A model generated the notes under the pieces. That model searched no databases and was not told the DNA's origin. It saw only the letters and a list, made by a program, of their open reading frames with translations. Source: Siphonodentalium dalli (Eukaryota > Mollusca > Scaphopoda > Gadilida > Siphonodentaliidae). From it: DNA of 64,000 nt. A program made the position numbers and the translations under genes. The stretch covers positions 136,789,954 through 136,853,953 of the forward strand of contig CP136064.1 in NCBI GenBank assembly GCA_032622095.1, written 5' to 3'. Positions 60,409 through 64,000 of the stretch are shown in pieces (positions within the stretch are counted from its first letter, which is position 1; each line of letters starts with the position of its first letter).

Positions 60409-63400
60409 TGTAATATGGCAGAGATGCATATACATCACATATGCAACCATGACCATGCAACCATGACCACATGGGCACTTCATATATACCCACACACCAC
60501 CAAAGACCATCCAACTATGATCCAGGTATGCATGTACACTTCAACAATCATGATACAGTCATTCCATGTACACCTATATACATTGCACATAATCATACAA
60601 CCACTCCCTATAAATGCATACACCCGCAGTCCCATACGTGATCATACAGCCAACATATGCATACATATACACCCATCCGTGACAATAGTCACCCAATGTA
60701 GGCATGTATATCCCACACATTACCATACAGTCACTATATATATACTTGTAATACGACCTTGCCTAAACCTACATACAAGGCTCGTCCTGATTGGTCAATA
60801 TCATGTATTCCCATGGAACACGAACGTCGTTTTGTGGTACAATTCTAGGTGACACTCCACAGTTTCAACAGGAATGGGCCCAAAAATAGGGGGCCCATAG
60901 ATTCATTGAAATTTATCTGGATTATGATCCCAAACCATATAGACAATATATATATGCCTGAAATTAGTACATAATAAGCACTCAGAATTTGATACATAAT
61001 TTCCATAATATATAGGCTATCAATAGTTATGGCCCTTGATCTTTTGATTGAAAATGTGATTTTTATTCAAAAAATGACCAAAATATTGCATTTTCATACC
61101 CAAGGGGCACGAATACCAGATTTTTTCAAGCATGGTCACCTATATTGGTTTAAAGGCCTCTGGCATCCAACATCAATGAGAAAAAATTCAAACTTTCGCC
61201 GTTAAAAATACCAGAAAATCAATTTTTAATGCAGATGACAAATTTTGGGTGCTAAAAAATGGACCCAGTATCTAGAGCCACTGTTTCGCAGAAAACGCTA
61301 CTGCTGTCTATGGGTGGGGTCAAGGTCACTTGCACTTATTTTTGTCATCAGTCTAGAACACCTTCTAAAATTACACAAATTCATATCCCACCTTGTCTTA
61401 ATATACATACCACATGAATGGTGCCAGAAATCACTAGCACTTTATATCTATAAAATCACCCCTACTGATCATTCGAAACTATGGAGTGTCACCCTAGATA
61501 TTCGGAATTGTACCACAAAAAAATGTGGTACAATCACTCAATCAGTGAAATGCTGCCAACGCCTCAAACTTTCAGAAGTCAAATCACACGGCATTGGTTA
61601 ATGTCATGCTATAGACCGAAGAAAGAGACATACAATGACTACCTACTGTACTATACTGAATACACCACTCCAATAACCATACACATAATCCTTGTATAGC
61701 TAATCACCTCACACGTGACCATACAGTCATCCCTTGTATACATATACATCTCACCATGGACACACCATCCCATCACCATATAGGCTACTCCTTCGCACCA
61801 TTCATGACCATACAATAAATCCCTTGCTACCATTTTGATATACACCATATAATTAAGTTGATTTTTATGCTAATATGGTTTCACTCTGTTCCGTTTAGAC
61901 ATTCTGCCTTTTTCCGTTAAAATATATGGCGAGAGTCCCAAAAGACATTTTTGGCAAAAGTCCACACTACAGTACATCATTTAAATGAATTAATCATGCC
62001 CCAGAAGGTACAGGGACAAGGAGAATGAAACACGTAGTAGTCAGTGGATTAAGTAATATGGTTACTAACCAAGTGAGTTAAAATTTGCTAACTCTTGGGA
62101 ACAGAGAATACTACTCGGGATATATGTAAAACAAAATTACCAAATGTGGTTGCCATTTTGGAAGCCATCTTGAGTAATGTTGTCTTAAAACACATTAGTG
62201 TGACGCATTTAAGACAGACCAAAAACAATAAACATCTTTGATACCAAAGATAGTCCCATTTACATGAATTAATGGTCCAGACTCGAAAAGTAGATTTTTG
62301 CCAATTTTGATGTCAAGCTTGTGATATAAAAATCCAATAATTCTGGCAATGTCATTGGTTACATTAGTAACACTTAACAAATGTGCATCAAAAATGCTAA
62401 AATTTAATGTAGACAGCATAGCCAATTGTATTCGTCAATCACAACTTGTAAGCGATCACATGGCCTGCTGGGGCAATATTTACCATTTTCCAGGTTTTGG
62501 CCGCCATTTTGGCAGCCATTTTCCGACAAAGTGACAATTTTTGTTGATTGAGTTCAAATATTCGTAATTAATTGTATGCCTCACTTAATTTGCACAGTTC
62601 TGTCAATTTCTTGTTAAAATATGACTAGAATCCTAACGGTGATTTTCGGTGAAATGTCATACCGAGTTCTGTATAATCGAATTATTGAGGGATTGGAAGG
62701 GACTGGAATCACACGAATGGCATATTTCATTGCTCTAATGATCAGTTAACACGAACAATACAAAATAAAGTCCCATCTCCAAACCAGTTCCATACAGCGA
62801 ACCTGATCTAGAAGATATTAGTGACAAAACGTCAAATTTCCTCTTTCAGCTGCCATTTTGACGGCCGTCTTGGACGGGGAGTTCCAGTTTTACCCTACAA
62901 ATGTGGCATCATATCTCTCAGAGTCATACCTACCTATATGACTAATTTTAATTCGCATATTTCTTGGTAGGATTAATTGCGATATTGAATAACTTATTTA
63001 ATCACGAAACGCTCTTTAAATTTGGAAAACCCCTTAAAAGATGGGTTAAAGTTATATTTCAGCGTGGCTCCATATCTAATATCAATAAGTGTGTGAATAT
63101 GTACATATGTGCAAAGTTTCATGCTTTACTCACAGTTTGAACAATTGCCTTGAATTTTTTTACTTAATCTACTCCACCATACAGGCATGTGGCGGTGTCG
63201 GTGTGCCCTGGGCAGAGTACGAACGGGTATATATACTGCCGGTGTCGGTGTGTCCTGGACTGAGTACACTTACATGTATAAACAAAGCACACCGTATATA
63301 CGGGCATGTGTCGGTGTCGGTGTGCCCTGGGTAGAGTATAAACGAATAAATATGTATATGTACATAAAGCACATCGTCTATATATATACAGGCATGTGGC

Positions 63401-63645
63401 GGTGTCGGTGTCGGTGTGTCCTGGACTGAGTACACATACATACATGTATACATAAAGCACACGGTATATACGGGCATGTGGCGGTGTCGGTGTGCCCTGG
63501 GCAGAGTATAAACGAATATATATGTATATGGCACACACATATAGAGCTGGGTTCTGGGATACTTCAGCACACAGTAACCATACTTGCGCATGGCGGTATC
63601 GGTGTGTTCTACGTATCCATATATCTATACATATATATATATGTC
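60409..63645 (-). repeat. Right arm of the 26-kb-spaced inverted duplication
   Basis: Inverse of 37513-39955, longer because of a ~795-bp insertion at 60765-61561. The same minisatellite lies at its outer end (63180-63615). Ordinary AT-rich DNA at 62859-63100 replaces the G-rich block of the left arm. Confidence 0.85.
60765..61561. mobile_element. Insertion in the right arm, with ~690-bp TIR core
   Basis: Absent from the left arm, where CGACCTTGCCTAA joins CCTCAAACTTTCAG. The core 60830-61520 has TIRs TTTTGTGGTACAATTCTAGG/TGACACTCCACAGTTTC and their near inverse (GAAACTATGGAGTGTCACCC). A second GTGGTACAATCACTC lies just outside the right end. The exact boundary and TSD are unclear. Confidence 0.65.
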
Positions 63646-64000
63646 AGTGAGTCGTTTGTATCCATATATCTCACGTTTTGTCATTATGCAGGAACAAAAA
63701 TCACCCATGGTCGCGTGATGTTATCTGGTGTGCCTGGCAAATAATATGGGTACATCAGCTATGCAGCATCGCGCGGCGAGGGGACTTTTTGATATCAATA
63801 AGAAAATAATTTGGCGGTCACAGACAAACCGTAAACCAAAGTATACCACTCTATGAGGTGTGAACATACGATTCCCATTAATCTTATTGGTAATTTCCAC
63901 TCTATTGGTAATTTCCACTCCGTTACGGTCCATCCCAATCCAGGCCCAACACAAATCGACGGTACGAGGAATGTCAATCGAAACAACATATCAAATAGCC
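63646..64000. other. Unassigned window edge
   Basis: 63885-63925 has a short tandem (ATTGGTAATTTCCACTC twice). No gene was recognised. Confidence 0.4.

Noticed and set aside
60382-60852. 156-codon plus frame rich in His, Thr and Tyr
   Set aside because: It reads CATACA/CACAT simple sequence of the inverted arm; the mirror frame at 39551-39943 breaks elsewhere.

Overview
The window looks like gene-poor, repeat-dense nuclear DNA from an animal, most likely a marine invertebrate (lophotrochozoan, echinoderm/hemichordate or cephalochordate). It is AT-rich. Short ACATGTA-, ACCGGTA- and ACTAGTA-type words are scattered throughout. Spliceosomal-type exon fragments occur, no open frame exceeds 169 codons, there are no operons or bacterial signals, and almost every kilobase is a transposon, a MITE or a tandem array. 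The species cannot be named from the sequence alone. No complete protein-coding gene is visible. Four exon-like pieces and one decayed frame are the only coding candidates.

Layout. 1-1600 is the 3' part of a Helitron inserted into a ~170-bp minisatellite (1601-2540). 3098-5084 is a ~165-bp module array broken by a TA-flanked MITE. 5128-9637 is a run of terminal-inverted-repeat (TIR) elements: two Harbinger-like, one with TTAA target-site duplications (TSDs), one hairpin MITE and one with 5-bp TSDs. 10491-12038 is a further TIR element. 12648-15100 is a long AACGTT-rich array. 15.7-22.8 kb holds MITEs (piggyBac-like, TTAA, pogo-like, TA) and one plausible terminal exon of a host gene on the minus strand (16383-16459).

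25164-30873 is the best-defined element. It is 5.7 kb long with ~1.4-kb TIRs, 5-bp ATATG TSDs and a recognisable empty site in related repeats. It carries two exon-like segments and a 534-bp unit repeated three times. 31-35.4 kb holds elements packed with TTAAGCGCAA-type palindromes, and AACGTT arrays follow at 34.5-35.9 kb.

36038-37512 and 50278-54090 are head-to-tail Helitron chains. 37513-39955 and about 60409-63645 form a widely spaced inverted duplication (arms about 97% identical where compared) bounding roughly 26 kb. Inside it lie a 2.2-kb element with 5-bp TSDs (43799-45972), nested MITEs, the second Helitron chain, a 5S-rRNA-derived sequence (about 56249-56371) and a separate inverted-repeat element (58388-60408) with a decayed acidic reading frame.

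The window records layers of nested transposition rather than genes acting together. Several insertions can be proven internally because the interrupted host repeat exists uninterrupted elsewhere in the window. Identity statements are by eye, and family names rest on termini and TSDs, not on transposase sequence.
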